NCBI GenBank assembly: GCA_032719365.1
Contig: CM064871.1
Coordinates: 36,863,566 to 36,927,565, forward strand
Source of the DNA: Prinsepia uniflora
Lineage: Eukaryota; Streptophyta; Magnoliopsida; Rosales; Rosaceae
Reading direction: 5' to 3'
DNA length: 64,000 nucleotides
The position numbers and the translations under genes are program-made. Positions 24,388 to 35,571 of the stretch are shown piece by piece. Under the pieces are notes generated by a model. The model saw only the letters and a list, made by a program, of their open reading frames with translations, did no database searches and was not told where the DNA came from. The first letter of the stretch is position 1. Every line of letters starts with the position of its first letter.

Positions 24388-27300
24388 TGACAGGACCCAT
24401 CCAATCCCCCCGGGATTAGTGCGGGATGACCCTGCTCCCGTCTGACACGAAGTGTCAGACAAGGGATATTTCCGACCTTTGCCCTCCCGAGCTATCAGAG
24501 TACGCCAGGATCCGGAGGAGGTATGTGATATCTCGGTCTCTGCTATAGTCCACATCCGATGTCAACCTGAAGGGCAGTCAAAACATTAAAAGCTGTGAGT
24601 GGACAAAACAAGAGTTTATAAAAACATTTTAACGAGAAGACATTTGTACCCTTCACTAAAAAGCATGCATGCATTCGAAAACCATTTATCCGAAATAAAC
24701 CATATGTGGGAACTAAGCCCAAAACCAAGGTTGAAAGAATCATCATGAAAACGACCATACGGGGCACTGCCCAAATCCATAAGGGACTCAGCCCAAACCA
24801 GAAATAAACCAAGTACACGAGCCACCGCTCAAATCCTGTGGAACCACACATCACATATCATATATCATATTTATATCATATACACATATAATTCACACAA
24901 CCAATCCTGTCACGGTTTCCAAAGCTACGCGCGTGCTACCTGGGGTCTCAAACCCAAGTCTTTCAGGTACCAAGTCAATGTCCGAAGACCAATGACCCGC
25001 CCTGAGGTTATAGTACAAGCCTTTCTGAGAGTAGGGCACCCAACGGGGGCGACTCCCACTCAATCAGTGCTCCGTGACTACTCCAGGGTCCACCCAAGCC
25101 AATGACCCTCCCCGGAGGAGATAATAGAAGTAAAGGAAGGTATATGAACATATATATACATAACATAAACATTCATGCCCGGTTCCCCTGAACCGTCATG
25201 ATTCATAACATCCATTAACCAGGGTTCATGCCGGTTCCCATAAACCGTCATGAACCAGAGTGACCTGACAAAGGTTATGCCAGTTCCCATAAACCGTCAT
25301 GAACTACAATGACCTTTCCAGAGTTCATGCCGGTTCCCATAAACCGTCATGAACTTGGAAATCCATCTAGGGTCCCTGACCCGAAAGCATCAGTGTAAAA
25401 CAACTAGGTCTCGTGCCCGAACATATGACTCAACTGGGTACCGTGTCTGATATCTAAAGGTCAGTCACGACTCCGATCATAGTGATGCGTGCAACCATCC
25501 ATTCAGGACCGCCCTCAAGCCTGGTATGTTGCCGTGAACGTATCAACTGACGCGACCACCACAAGATCATGGTGCACTCATCACCGATCGATATCCTAAA
25601 CCTTCAGCACTCCAAAGTCGAGCCTCCCCCAGGCTGCCCGACCACGAATCGTGCATCGTGACCTCTCCGAAAGGAACACATCGCAAACCGAAGGAGAGCG
25701 TCGTATCGTCGATCGCCGTGCACAAAGCACCCGTCGCGACCACGATTTAGACCCGAAAGTCGTAAATAGCGTCATATGCCCGAGAAAAAACCAAATGGGC
25801 CTCATACCTGAGTTTATCCATTTGAAATCCAAAACCATTTCATTTAGACCAATAAAGACATACAAACCCGTATAGGCACCGTATAGGGCCGAAACCTCGA
25901 AATACGTGCCTATACGTAACCACACATCCAAATGCACTCATGGCATCACAAACAAGTATTTAAAACATATAATAAACATTTATGCATGCACCAATTTAGA
26001 AAATAAGGTCCACTCACAGACCGTCCGAGCTGCCGCCTCGATTTGGGTACCATACGGCTCCCCGAGCCGATCACCGTCACCGGGACTCTCAAACCTGTCC
26101 AAATTTTAATAGAAGGTTAATAACTACTTAATTAACCTCCTACCAAAGCTCCGTAATTTTTCCGAACTTTTAACTATTTTTAAACCGACCCTAAACCTTC
26201 CGATGCCCCGAAACATATCGAGACGTTGTCCGATAGACACGAAACCAGTTCCATAATGTTCGTTACATCGAATAGAAGATTTCACATGTTGAACACTTCC
26301 CCAAATTATGGCCCACGCACCCTCACGCGCTCCTAGAAGGGCCATATCACTATTTATCATCATCAACCTCAGGAAAACCGGTTTTTTCCTAGTTTCTTGG
26401 ACCGGTCACTGTGCTGAACCGGCGTGACCGGTTCAGTGCTCCTCCCTTCTCATTTTCGATCCATTTGCTTCCATTTTAATCCCTAAATTCCTATTTCTTC
26501 ATTTCCTATCTAACCCAATCAATTGAACCCCCTAAAACCGATTGAAACCCATGGTTCCATTTTGAACCATACGGTTCAAAGTTTCCAAAACCGTCCCACA
26601 GCGTCACAGCCGTCTACCACCCACAAATACCATCATAATAGCTTCCTATTAACCCCTTGAACTCATCCTAATCGTCCATAAGCAACCATAACATCAAAAT
26701 CAAATTAAAAGGGAAAAATGGCCTTACCGTGCACCCGCACGGGTTCGTGGCTCCACCGCCCAGGGCGGCGCCTTCCTGGGCCAGCCACCACATCCTACAT
26801 CCTCCTTCACTCTCTGGTCTCAGTCTTGGTCGAAATGGGGTTGGGTTGGCTGGGTTTGGGTTGCACAAAGATGGAGAGAAATGGTGATATCGGGTGGGTG
26901 TTTGGGTTTGAAATGAAAATGGAATGGTTTGCACGGTGCATGAATCAATTTGGGTTTCTATTGGATGGGTGACACTTGTCACTCATCCATTGGGCATCAG
27001 GACAAATATCTGGGCCCACTAGAGTCCAAAAGTGAACTCGTCTAGTAATTCGTTCAATAGTGCACTCGAACTTCCATGAACCGTAACTTCGCCGTCGAAC
27101 GTCCGAATTCGACACGCCGCCTGTCTATGGATTCGTATCGTCCTTATCTACGTAGCGGTCTTTGGCCCTCGGCCATCGGACATCCTGGTCAAAAATTCAA
27201 CATTTGCCCCTTTTTAACCAAAATTACCAAAATGCCCCTAAACTTTCGAACGTCATAACTTCTTCCTCGAACGTCAGAATTGAACGTGTCACTTGTCTAT

Positions 27301-27505
27301 GAACTCGTGACGTGCTAAACTACGTCACGGTCCTCGGTCAAAGTCCATTTGACCGCCCGATTGAAAAGTCAACATTTTGCCACGACCAGTGGCAAACCGG
27401 TCATTTCGCATCATTCGTCCGATTTCGCCCAACTAATCGCCGATTAGCCTCACTAATCGTAATTAGTCACTAATCTAATCTAAGAATTTGGGACGGGTCG
27501 TTACA
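24388..27505 (-). mobile_element. Nested solo LTR, inverted, target duplication TTCGG
   Basis: Reads TGACAGGACCCATCC at the left and GGGACGGGTCGTTACA at the right, i.e. the family termini on the minus strand. Perfect 5-bp duplications TTCGG lie at 24383-24387 and 27506-27510. Length 3118 bp. It contains a perfect 9-bp-stem hairpin (24440-24460), the box pair (24593-24604 and 26008-26019), three tandem copies of a nested hairpin unit (25223-25370) and the palindrome (26963-26988). Confidence 0.92.
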
Positions 27506-27997
27506 TTCGGGTCTGAATCGTGGTCGCGGCAGGTGCTATGTGCAAGGCGATCGACGATACGACGCTCGCCTCCAGACTAGGATATGTTCCTTCCAGAGAG
27601 GTCACGATGCATGATCTGTGGCCAGGCAGCCGATGGAGGCTCGACTTCGGAGTGCTGACGGTTCAGGATATCGATCGGTGATGAGTGCACCATGATCTTG
27701 TGGTGGTCGCGTCGGTTGATTCGTTCACGGTGACATACTAGGATTGAGAGCGGTCCTGGATGGATGGTTGCACGCATCACTAGGATTGTAGTCGTGACTG
27801 ACCCTTAGATATCAGGCACGATGCCCAACTGATGTCATATGTTCGGGCACGAGACCCAGTTACTTTACATTGATGATTTTGGGTCAGGGACCCTAAATGG
27901 ATTTCCAAGTTCATGGTGGTTTATGAGAACCGGCATGAACCCTGGAAAGGTTATTGTGGTTCATGACGGTTTATGGGAACCGGGCATGGACGATGTT

Positions 27998-28000
<3 letters not shown>

Positions 28001-28037
<37 letters not shown>
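28001..28037. repeat. (TA)n microsatellite
   Basis: Uninterrupted TA repeat of 37 bp inside the 22662-28882 LTR, next to the GGTTTATGGGAACCG hairpin unit. Confidence 0.95.
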
Positions 28038-28040
<3 letters not shown>

Positions 28041-28882
28041 TGGCATGGATATTATGGATAATGACGGTTCAGGGGGACCGGGCATGAATGTGTATGTTAT
28101 ATGTATATATATGTATTCATATACCTTTCTTTACTTCTATTATCTCCTCCGGGGAGGGTCGTTGGCCTGGGTGGACCCCTAAGTAGTCACGGAGCACCGA
28201 CTGAGTGAAGTCGCCCCCCAGTTGGGTTCCTTACTCTCAGGAAGGCATGGATCGTAACCTCAGGACGGGTCATTGGTCTACGGACATTGACCTTGGACTC
28301 TGAGAGACTTGGGTTTGAGACCCCGGGTAACACGCGCTTAGCTTTGGAAACCGTGACAGGATTGGTTGTGTGAATTATATGTATATATGATGCATATGAT
28401 ATATGGTTATGAGATACGATATGTGATATGCACAGGTTTTGGGCAGTGGCCTGTGTACGTGGTTTCATTATGGTTTTGGGCTGAGTCCCACATGGATTTG
28501 GGCAGTGGCCCATACAGTTGATTCTTTATGATTATTTCATTATGGTTTTGGGCTTAGTTCCCACATGTGGTTTATTTCGTTAAATGGTTTTCAAATGCAT
28601 GCAGGCTTTTAGTGAAGGGTACAAATTTCTTTATTATGAAATGTTTTTATAATCTGGTTGTTTTGTCCACTCACAGTTTTTAACGTTTTGACTGCCCTTC
28701 AGGTTGACAGCGGATATGGACTGTAGCAGAGACCGAGATATCACATACCTCCTCCGGATCTTGGCGTACTCTGATAGCCCGAGAGGGCAAAGGCCGGAAA
28801 TATCCCTTATCTAACACTTCGTGTCAGACGGGAGCAGGGTCGTTCCGTGTTAATCCCAAGGGGATTGGGACGGGTCCTATCA

Positions 28883-29494
28883 AATAGAGCGAACCTAACG
28901 ATTATTTCAGTGTAAAATTGTTACATTGTTACACCTCTGACCTTGAAAATTTTTTTAGCTTATTAGTTGGGCTGTTTTAGACTTTGGATTTAAGCCCATA
29001 AAAAATGTTTGCTTGAGACCGAGTACCTTATCAGGCCTATATGAAAGCCCATTAGGTGTGAAAATAGAGTATTTCATCGCCATCACTACTCTCGATTCAT
29101 GGAAACTCGACCCTTGCCACCATCACGCTCTTAATCGCCTCAACGAGATGAGGCCAACTGTGGTGGTATTGTGTGACATACGCCAATCTAAAAAGTCCAC
29201 TAGGATGCCAAAATTGAGACATATTGACTGACATCTAGACGATGATATCCAGATGATGAAAGCCAAATAGTTAAAACAAAGTGTTTTAGGAGGTCATGTG
29301 AATTGTAATTAGTAAAAGTCAATTAAAATTTCACTGCGACATTGGAAGTATAGAGCATAGTATATTAAATATGATGATCCTACAGCTAAAGTTATCCTAA
29401 TTTCTATTGCGCCACCCTAAACAACCAGTGTGAATGTTAGAGTTGCAACCATGAACTCCTCAAAGTACATGATGTAAACTCAAGACCTGAGGGT
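28883..29494. other. Unassigned spacer between LTRs
   Basis: Continues the sequence interrupted by the solo LTR. Short stop-limited frames only; I recognise no gene or repeat family. Confidence 0.45.
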
Positions 29495-29809
29495 TGTAAT
29501 GACCCAGAAATTTGAGAAAAGTAAACATGACGATTTTGCCCCTGACATTCAAAGATTGACATTTTGATCGAGACATGTTCTAGACAATTCAAAAGGACCG
29601 TTAGTAAGGTCTTAGATTTTTGAGTCCATAGACAGGAAATATTCCAAATTTGGAGATCAAATATGTTAAATATGGGTCACAATAGTATAAGGGCATTTTA
29701 GTGATTTTGAGCATAAGAGTATTTTTGTCATTTTGAATGAGAAACCTAGAATATTCTAGAATACCCTCCATTTTCCCTCTCATTCTCTCCCACCGACTTA
29801 ACTAACTAT

Positions 29810-29853
<44 letters not shown>

Positions 29854-30081
29854 TTAAGGAAACTCGGTAGAGGTGGGCCAAAAAGAAAGAAAACAAGAAA
29901 TGAAGAAAGGAATGAGAGGAAGATGAAACAGAAAGAAAAATAGAAGGTCAAGGGGGAAGAATCAAAGAGAAAATGGAGTTTCAAGGGTGAGGAATCAGAA
30001 CAGAGATTGGAGAATGAGACATACCACCATAGGCGAGAAGCTCAATTATGACCACAACTCATTAGTGTGTTTCCAGGCTTC
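29495..30081 (+). mobile_element. LTR fragment of a second family (TGTAATGACCC), left part
   Basis: Begins TGTAATGACCCAGAAATT, has the family-wide CCATAGACAGG block near 29625 and a (TG)n tract at 29812-29852. It appears to be cut at 30081 by a CACTA-like end; the sequence from 49789 on may be its continuation. An inverted relative lies at about 50810-51908 and also carries a (CA)n tract. Confidence 0.5.
29812..29852. repeat. (TG)n microsatellite
   Basis: TG repeat of about 20 units in the second-family LTR, comparable in position to the (CA)n tract of the inverted relative at 51438-51565. Confidence 0.95.
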
Positions 30082-30119
30082 CACTACAAGAAATTATGTT
30101 TTTATAGCATTGAAAGATA

Positions 30120-30441
30120 GAACTTCTACACAAATGCTATAAAAAGTGAAAAAAAACAAAAACAAAAACAAAATAAAATGATGTGAAAGCAAAGGCAAAA
30201 AACGTGCGTTACAGAAACTGAAAACTGCAAAATGCGGAATCTAAAATGTTAAGAGAAATCAAAACGGGGAATCTATAATGTTAAGGGAAATTCAAAACAG
30301 TTGCCTAGAGGAAAACCTAAAATTTCATTCTCCGCCTCTGTCCATCTCTTTTTATGAGGTCAAGTGTTCTTATAGAGAAAAGCAAAATCAGCCCATTTTT
30401 AGCTTTTCTAGGTTCTCGCTTAGCCTCCTCTTTCACAGCTG

Positions 30442-30492
<51 letters not shown>

Positions 30493-32251
30493 ACAAGGCA
30501 TCGAAGACTCCAAGCCTTTGTTGTCTCACTTGCTCACAGCCACAACTGATAAGACCCATCCCAAAATGGATTGATTCTACTCCCGTATGACAATCTCTTA
30601 TTAGAGAAAGTATCATATCAAGTTTTATTCGTACTTCACATTTTATTAAATTAACCAACATAAATTTGTCCTTACGGGATTTCCGTCTAACGTTCAACCC
30701 ACTAATCCCGACCAGGACAGAACATACTAATATAACTCTGATGAAATCTACTTTGTACTCATTTTACTGTTCACCAGGTTCCAAAACGAGTACATATTTC
30801 CTTATTTTCTTCTTTATTGTCCCATTCCATATGACTGAACAAGGTGTCACAAACATTTAAATGATTGTGAATATATTCCTAAAAACTTTTGAGTTAATTA
30901 TCATTTCAATTCCTTATCTTCTGGTAATCATAGTTTACACTAATAATCAATCATTATGATCTATTATTAACCTACTTCCATGTATAACTTTTATATGGAA
31001 TAGTACAAAAATGCCAAGAATTGCATAATTCCAAACCCTTGAGGTTTAATCCTCTTTATCCTTTAATAATTATTATTATTACGTTTCTTAGACTAAGACT
31101 TACCATAATTAATCCCTTGATAAATCCATAATTGTAAAATTAACTAAAATTAATTACATAAAGAATATAATCTTCAAACAGGCATAACTTATTCATAATA
31201 TGTCTAATTGACTCCATTCTTGGACCATTGCATTCAGAAGACAAAGAGGATCAATTTTTATGTTAACCGTTTTCCCAAAAAAAATGCTTCACCACCCTCA
31301 CGTGCCGCCCAAGAAAATGCATTCACGTGCCGCCCAAATTGGCTCTAGGTGCTCTTTGTTCACTTTATTCTATACCCATTGTTGGTTACTTGATCTTCTA
31401 CGTCCAAAAGTCAAGTTTCATGTCCGAATTTGTCACCCAGGTCTCATCTTCTTTTGGTATGGTTTTATTCCATTGACCTAATTCACCTGCTTTGGCACCT
31501 CTTTGTTGATTTATCATTGTGGATTGTGTGGGCAGATGCCTTTGCAAACGCCAATGCCGAGGACTCAGGTGCTGGGGAAAAATAGTATGTGCATATCTGT
31601 GTACAATAGCTTAACTGGAGGAAAAGGTTGACTTGTGTGCAAAAATTGAAGAAAGAATAGAGCTAGAATAAGATTCTAAGTTTTTATGTTTTTTTTATGC
31701 ACTATTGTTTAGTTCACTAAACTGTTAGTAATTTTCCACACACATTTTGGATGATGAATATTAGCAGGAAGCATACTTTAAATGTGTACATGACTATTTT
31801 GATAGGAGGAGAAGTCAAGAAGGGTGCCCAAGAATGAAGTAAGTGCTTCGCATCACTCAACGCTCAAACTCTTAATTATCATGTTATCTTTGATCAATGC
31901 AAGGATAATTTACATTGGGCTAACAAATAATTTTTAAGGACTGGGGTGTAGATTTATGCATTTAAAAAGAGTGGTATTGTTTGCTTGGTTTCATTTCACC
32001 ACATGTATCAGATTGGTTATTGGCTTCACTAAGCTTTGTTGTAAATTCGAAGGTAGTATTTATTTTGAGTTTTCCAAGTAATTAACCATTCAGCAACAGT
32101 AAGAGTTAATAGGGGTTGTCCACCAACTCCTCTGCCTATTCAATGCAATGTATGAATTCTATAATCCAAAATCACACTTCACACTTTTTTCCTTTCATAG
32201 GTCTATAATTCGTGTGAAGTTAGGTTTTTTTTAAAAAACATTTATATGAAT
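30120..32251. other. Left interior of the candidate element, no gene recognised
   Basis: AT-rich, with an (AT)n tract at 30446-30489. Frames are short; the 98-codon frame at 30278-30574 is driven by the microsatellite. Nothing here resembles a known protein. Confidence 0.45.
30446..30489. repeat. (AT)n microsatellite
   Basis: Uninterrupted AT repeat of 44 bp. Confidence 0.95.
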
Positions 32252-34249
32252 AACAATGTAACGATCCCACCCGAATTTCGGTATTAGATTAGTGACTAAT
32301 CAAGCATTAGTGAGGTTAATCGGTGATTAGTGGGGTACTTTCAGACGGACGATGCAAAATGACAATTTGGTCCTTAGAATGGGCGAAATGTTGACTTTCC
32401 GTTCTGGCGATCAAATGGACTTTGGTCGATGACTGTGACGTGGTTCAGGACATCACGAGTTCATAGACAGGTGGCACGTCCGATTCCGACGTTCGAGAAA
32501 GAAGTTATGACGTTCGGAAGTTCATGGGCATTTTGGTAATTTGGTTAAAAGGGGCAAATAGTTGACTTTTGACCCGAGAGTTCCGATGGCCGAGGGTCGA
32601 GGGCCGTTACTTAGATCGGGTCGATACGAATTCATAGACAGATGACACGTCAAAATCGGACTTCGAACGAGAGAGTTATGGTTCACGTAAGTTCGATTAT
32701 ACTATTCACGCAGTACGAGACGGGGATGATGTGGGGAAATCTGTTTGGTTGATTTTTCATTGTGGGACCCTTGGATGAGTGACAAGTGTCACTCATCCTA
32801 TTGGTCATTAACCCCAAAAAGTAGATCTTAATTATGATTGGTGACTTTATTATTATAATATTAAGCTTTTGATTATTTTATAATATTCCCACCCACCTTT
32901 CATCCTAACCATCCATCTCTACCCTCCCCTTCTCATCCTCACCGTTCCTTTCCTCCCATCTGATCCATCATCATCATTAAACTCAAATATCTCCCTGTCT
33001 TTTTCTCGACCTCACACAAACCGTGAAGAACACAAACACCACCCCAACCCTCATCTGCATCTGCCTTTGTGGGCGACTGAGAGAGAGAGAGAGAAGGACC
33101 TGATGGACTAGGACGACGTGACGGGATGGGTTGAGCATGGCTGCGACATGACGGAGGTGAGAAAAACCAACTCGACAACCCGTTCGAACCCATTTTCTGG
33201 ACCTTCCATATTTAATGTCTAACGACCGTTTTGGTCGATCGTGTATGATTCTCTGGACCAGGACGATCTCGTGGACATTAGTTTCGAAGGCTTGAGTGGC
33301 CTGAGTCGGCGGGGAGACTAGCCGGAATCCTGGGCTTCGGGTTTGGCTTCATAGGTAACCATCTCGAACCTTTTTCTAGTTTTCGAGTCCATAGATCATT
33401 AGGTTAGGATTCGACAGTGAGAATGGAACAAACGGGAAATGTTTTGGTGGTCGGACGACGGAGAACCGACCGGGTCAAGCCGCGGGTCACGGAGACCCGA
33501 TCTCAGAACCCGACCGAGGTCAGGGATGACTGATGACGTCATCCTGCTGACGTCAACATATTAGGGACGACATCAGCATACCAGATCTGACAATGTCAGC
33601 TGACATGTCAGATATAAGGCCAATCCAGACGTGACACGTGGTACTGTCAGGGGTGTCAGTGCTGATGTCAGCATGACGCCAGCGTTGACTTTTGCGTTGA
33701 CCAGCGTGTGTGGGTGCGTGTGAACAGTAATTTGGGTGGGCTCAATGTCATTTTAAAGGTTTCGACGATCCGGATCCAATGGCGGTGATTTCGGGTCGAT
33801 CGGAGATCGGTAAGTTGGCCAAATCGAGGTTTTTCACTTCAGAAATCGTGTCCGGGACACGATGACTTTTCCGGGAAAGCTTAGGGTTCTTAATATGGAC
33901 TTGTTTAGGTTAGTAGTAACCTTTGGGAATGATTTGGAAAGGTCCGGATAACACGGAGAGGTTGGATTAGCCCGGTGAGGCTTACGACACGTAAACTGAG
34001 GTGGTAGCTTAGGACAATCTGTGAGTGCACTTTGATTTCTAAACTGTTATGCATGCATAAATGTTTTGTATGGTTTATAGATATGATTCTATGATTATGA
34101 ATTGGATGGTTGTGATTTATATGGTTTCACGCATTTCGAGGCGATTTACGTGCTTGCACGTAAATTGAGGTTTTCGGTTGTACACTGATTTTCTGGGCTT
34201 ATAGTTTTGGAAATGATTTCATGAAATGTTTTTGGATTTGAAAAGTTAA

Positions 34250-34720
34250 ACTCTGGTTCGAGACCATTTTTTTTGGAAACCCTCGGACTCGAAGTCCTTT
34301 TAGTTACGTTCTCGGGCCAGAGGCCCAATTGGTTCTTAAATCGATTTCAGATTTGGAAATATGGATTTGGGCGCGAGACCCATTTGATTTATGAACTCTC
34401 GGACTTGATGTCCATTTGATTTAACATGGCATCAGGCCGGAGGCCCAGTTGGTTTACGTATCGGGCTCGAGGCCCAATTGGTTCGCGTACCGGGCTCGAG
34501 ACCTAGTTGACTTACATATCGGGCACGAGGCCTATTTGACTTGCATATCGGGAACGAGGCCCATTTGGTTTACGATATCGGGCACGAGGCCCATTTAGTT
34601 TACGAAATTGAGCACGAGGCCCAGTTGGTTTACGATTTGGGCCTGAGGTCCAGTTTGTATGTGGATTCGGGCTTAGGGCCCAGTTATTTTTTAAGAATGT
34701 GATTTCGGGTCAGGGACCCA
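34250..34720 (+). repeat. Short-hairpin tandem array in 5' LTR
   Basis: Includes GGACT-CGA-AGTCC (34285-34297), GGGCC-AGA-GGCCC (34314-34326), several GGGCNNGAGGCCC units and GGGTC-AGG-GACCC (34707-34719). Units recur about every 25-30 bp with TTGGTTTACGTAT-like spacers. Confidence 0.8.
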
Positions 34721-35481
34721 TAAATGGATTTCTGGTTCATGACGGTTTATGGGGACCGGCATGAACCCTTGAAAGATTTTTATGATTCATGAGGGTTTAT
34801 GGGGGTCGGACATGAATCCTTAATAGGTTTTTCGTATACCATCCTTTATATATGAATTATCTCATCCGGGGAAGGTCGTTGGCCTGGGTGGACCCCGGAG
34901 TAGTTACGGAGCACTGACTGAGTGGAGTCGCCCCCGTTGTGTTCCTTACTCTCGGAAAGGCTATGGATTATAACCTCCAGGGAGGGTCATTGATCTACGG
35001 ACATTGACCTGGTTAGTCCCTGGAGAGACTTGGGTTTGAGACCCCAAGTAGCACGCGCGTAGCTCTAGATACCGTGACAGGATTGGTTATATGAATTATG
35101 ATAAACATGATTTCAATTGGTTTGCGAAATTGTGTTTTATGATGATAAATGGATTTGGGCTGAGATCCCACATATGTTTATTATGTTCTAGGTTTTTGTA
35201 AATGGTTTTGGGCAGGAGCCCGTATGGATGTGGTTGTTTAAACATATGTGATTGGATAAATGGTTTTACTATGCATGCATGCTTTTTAGTGAAGGGTATA
35301 AAGGTTTTTTATAAAATTTATTTATGAACTATTGTTTTTTGTCCACTCACAGTCTTTCTGTTTTTAATGCCCTTCAGGTTGAATACAGTGCAGACTGTAG
35401 CAGAGACCCAGACATCACATACCTCCTCCGGATCCTGGCGTACTCTGGAAGCCAGAAGGCTAAAGGTTTTAATTTTCCCTG

Positions 35482-35502
35482 GTCTGACACTCCGTGTCAG
35501 AC
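35482..35502. promoter_or_regulatory. Conserved 9-bp-stem hairpin near the LTR 3' end
   Basis: GTCTGACAC, a TCC loop, then GTGTCAGAC: a perfect inverted repeat 55 bp before the LTR end. The same structure occurs at 24440-24460, 53647-53667, 28809-28829, 45640-45660 and 47603-47623. A role in transcript ending or RNA packaging is only inferred. Confidence 0.6.
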
Positions 35503-35559
35503 GGGATCAGAAGCGTTCCTCGTTAATCCCAGGGGGATTGGGGGACGAGTCCTGACAAG

Positions 35560-35571
35560 TGGTATCAGAGC
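35560..35571 (+). other. Primer-binding site for initiator Met-tRNA
   Basis: TGGTATCAGAGC, two bases after the LTR terminus CTGACA. This is the standard plant PBS complementary to the 3' end of initiator tRNA-Met, where reverse transcription starts. Confidence 0.95.

Larger units (their letters stand above)
22662..28882 (+). mobile_element. Solo LTR with nested insertion, target duplication AATAG
   Basis: Begins TGTAACGACCCGTCCCG and ends GGGTCCTATCA. It is flanked by AATAG at 22657-22661 and 28883-28887. A second, inverted solo LTR (24388-27505) lies inside; without it and its duplication the element is about 3.1 kb. It carries the palindrome (23179-23204), the box pair CTGTGAGTGGAC (24122-24133) and GTCCACTCACAG (28665-28676), and a 3' hairpin (28809-28829) with one mismatch. 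Confidence 0.9.
32257..35557 (+). repeat. 5' LTR of the complete element
   Basis: TGTAACGATCCCACCC to GAGTCCTGACA. In order: two copies of the TTCATAGACAGGTGGCACG block about 170 bp apart (32460 and 32631), the 26-bp palindrome (32773-32798), left box CTGTGAGTGCAC (34019-34030), ATGCATGCAT (34049-34058), the hairpin array (34250-34720), ATGCATGCAT (35271-35280), right box GTCCACTCACAG (35341-35352) and the 3' hairpin (35482-35502). The first 200 bp differ strongly from the 3' LTR by eye, while 34040-34240 is nearly identical. Confidence 0.93.

Noticed and set aside
22231..28942. Complete hAT element around the solo LTR
   Set aside because: Putative right terminus matches only about 7 of 12 bases and no 8-bp duplication was found; kept only as a low-confidence left end.
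30278..30590. Frames of 78-98 codons on the plus strand
   Set aside because: Driven by the (AT)n tract; no domain.
35560..35571. tRNA gene remnant
   Set aside because: Only the 12-nt primer-binding complement is present, at the exact place expected after an LTR.
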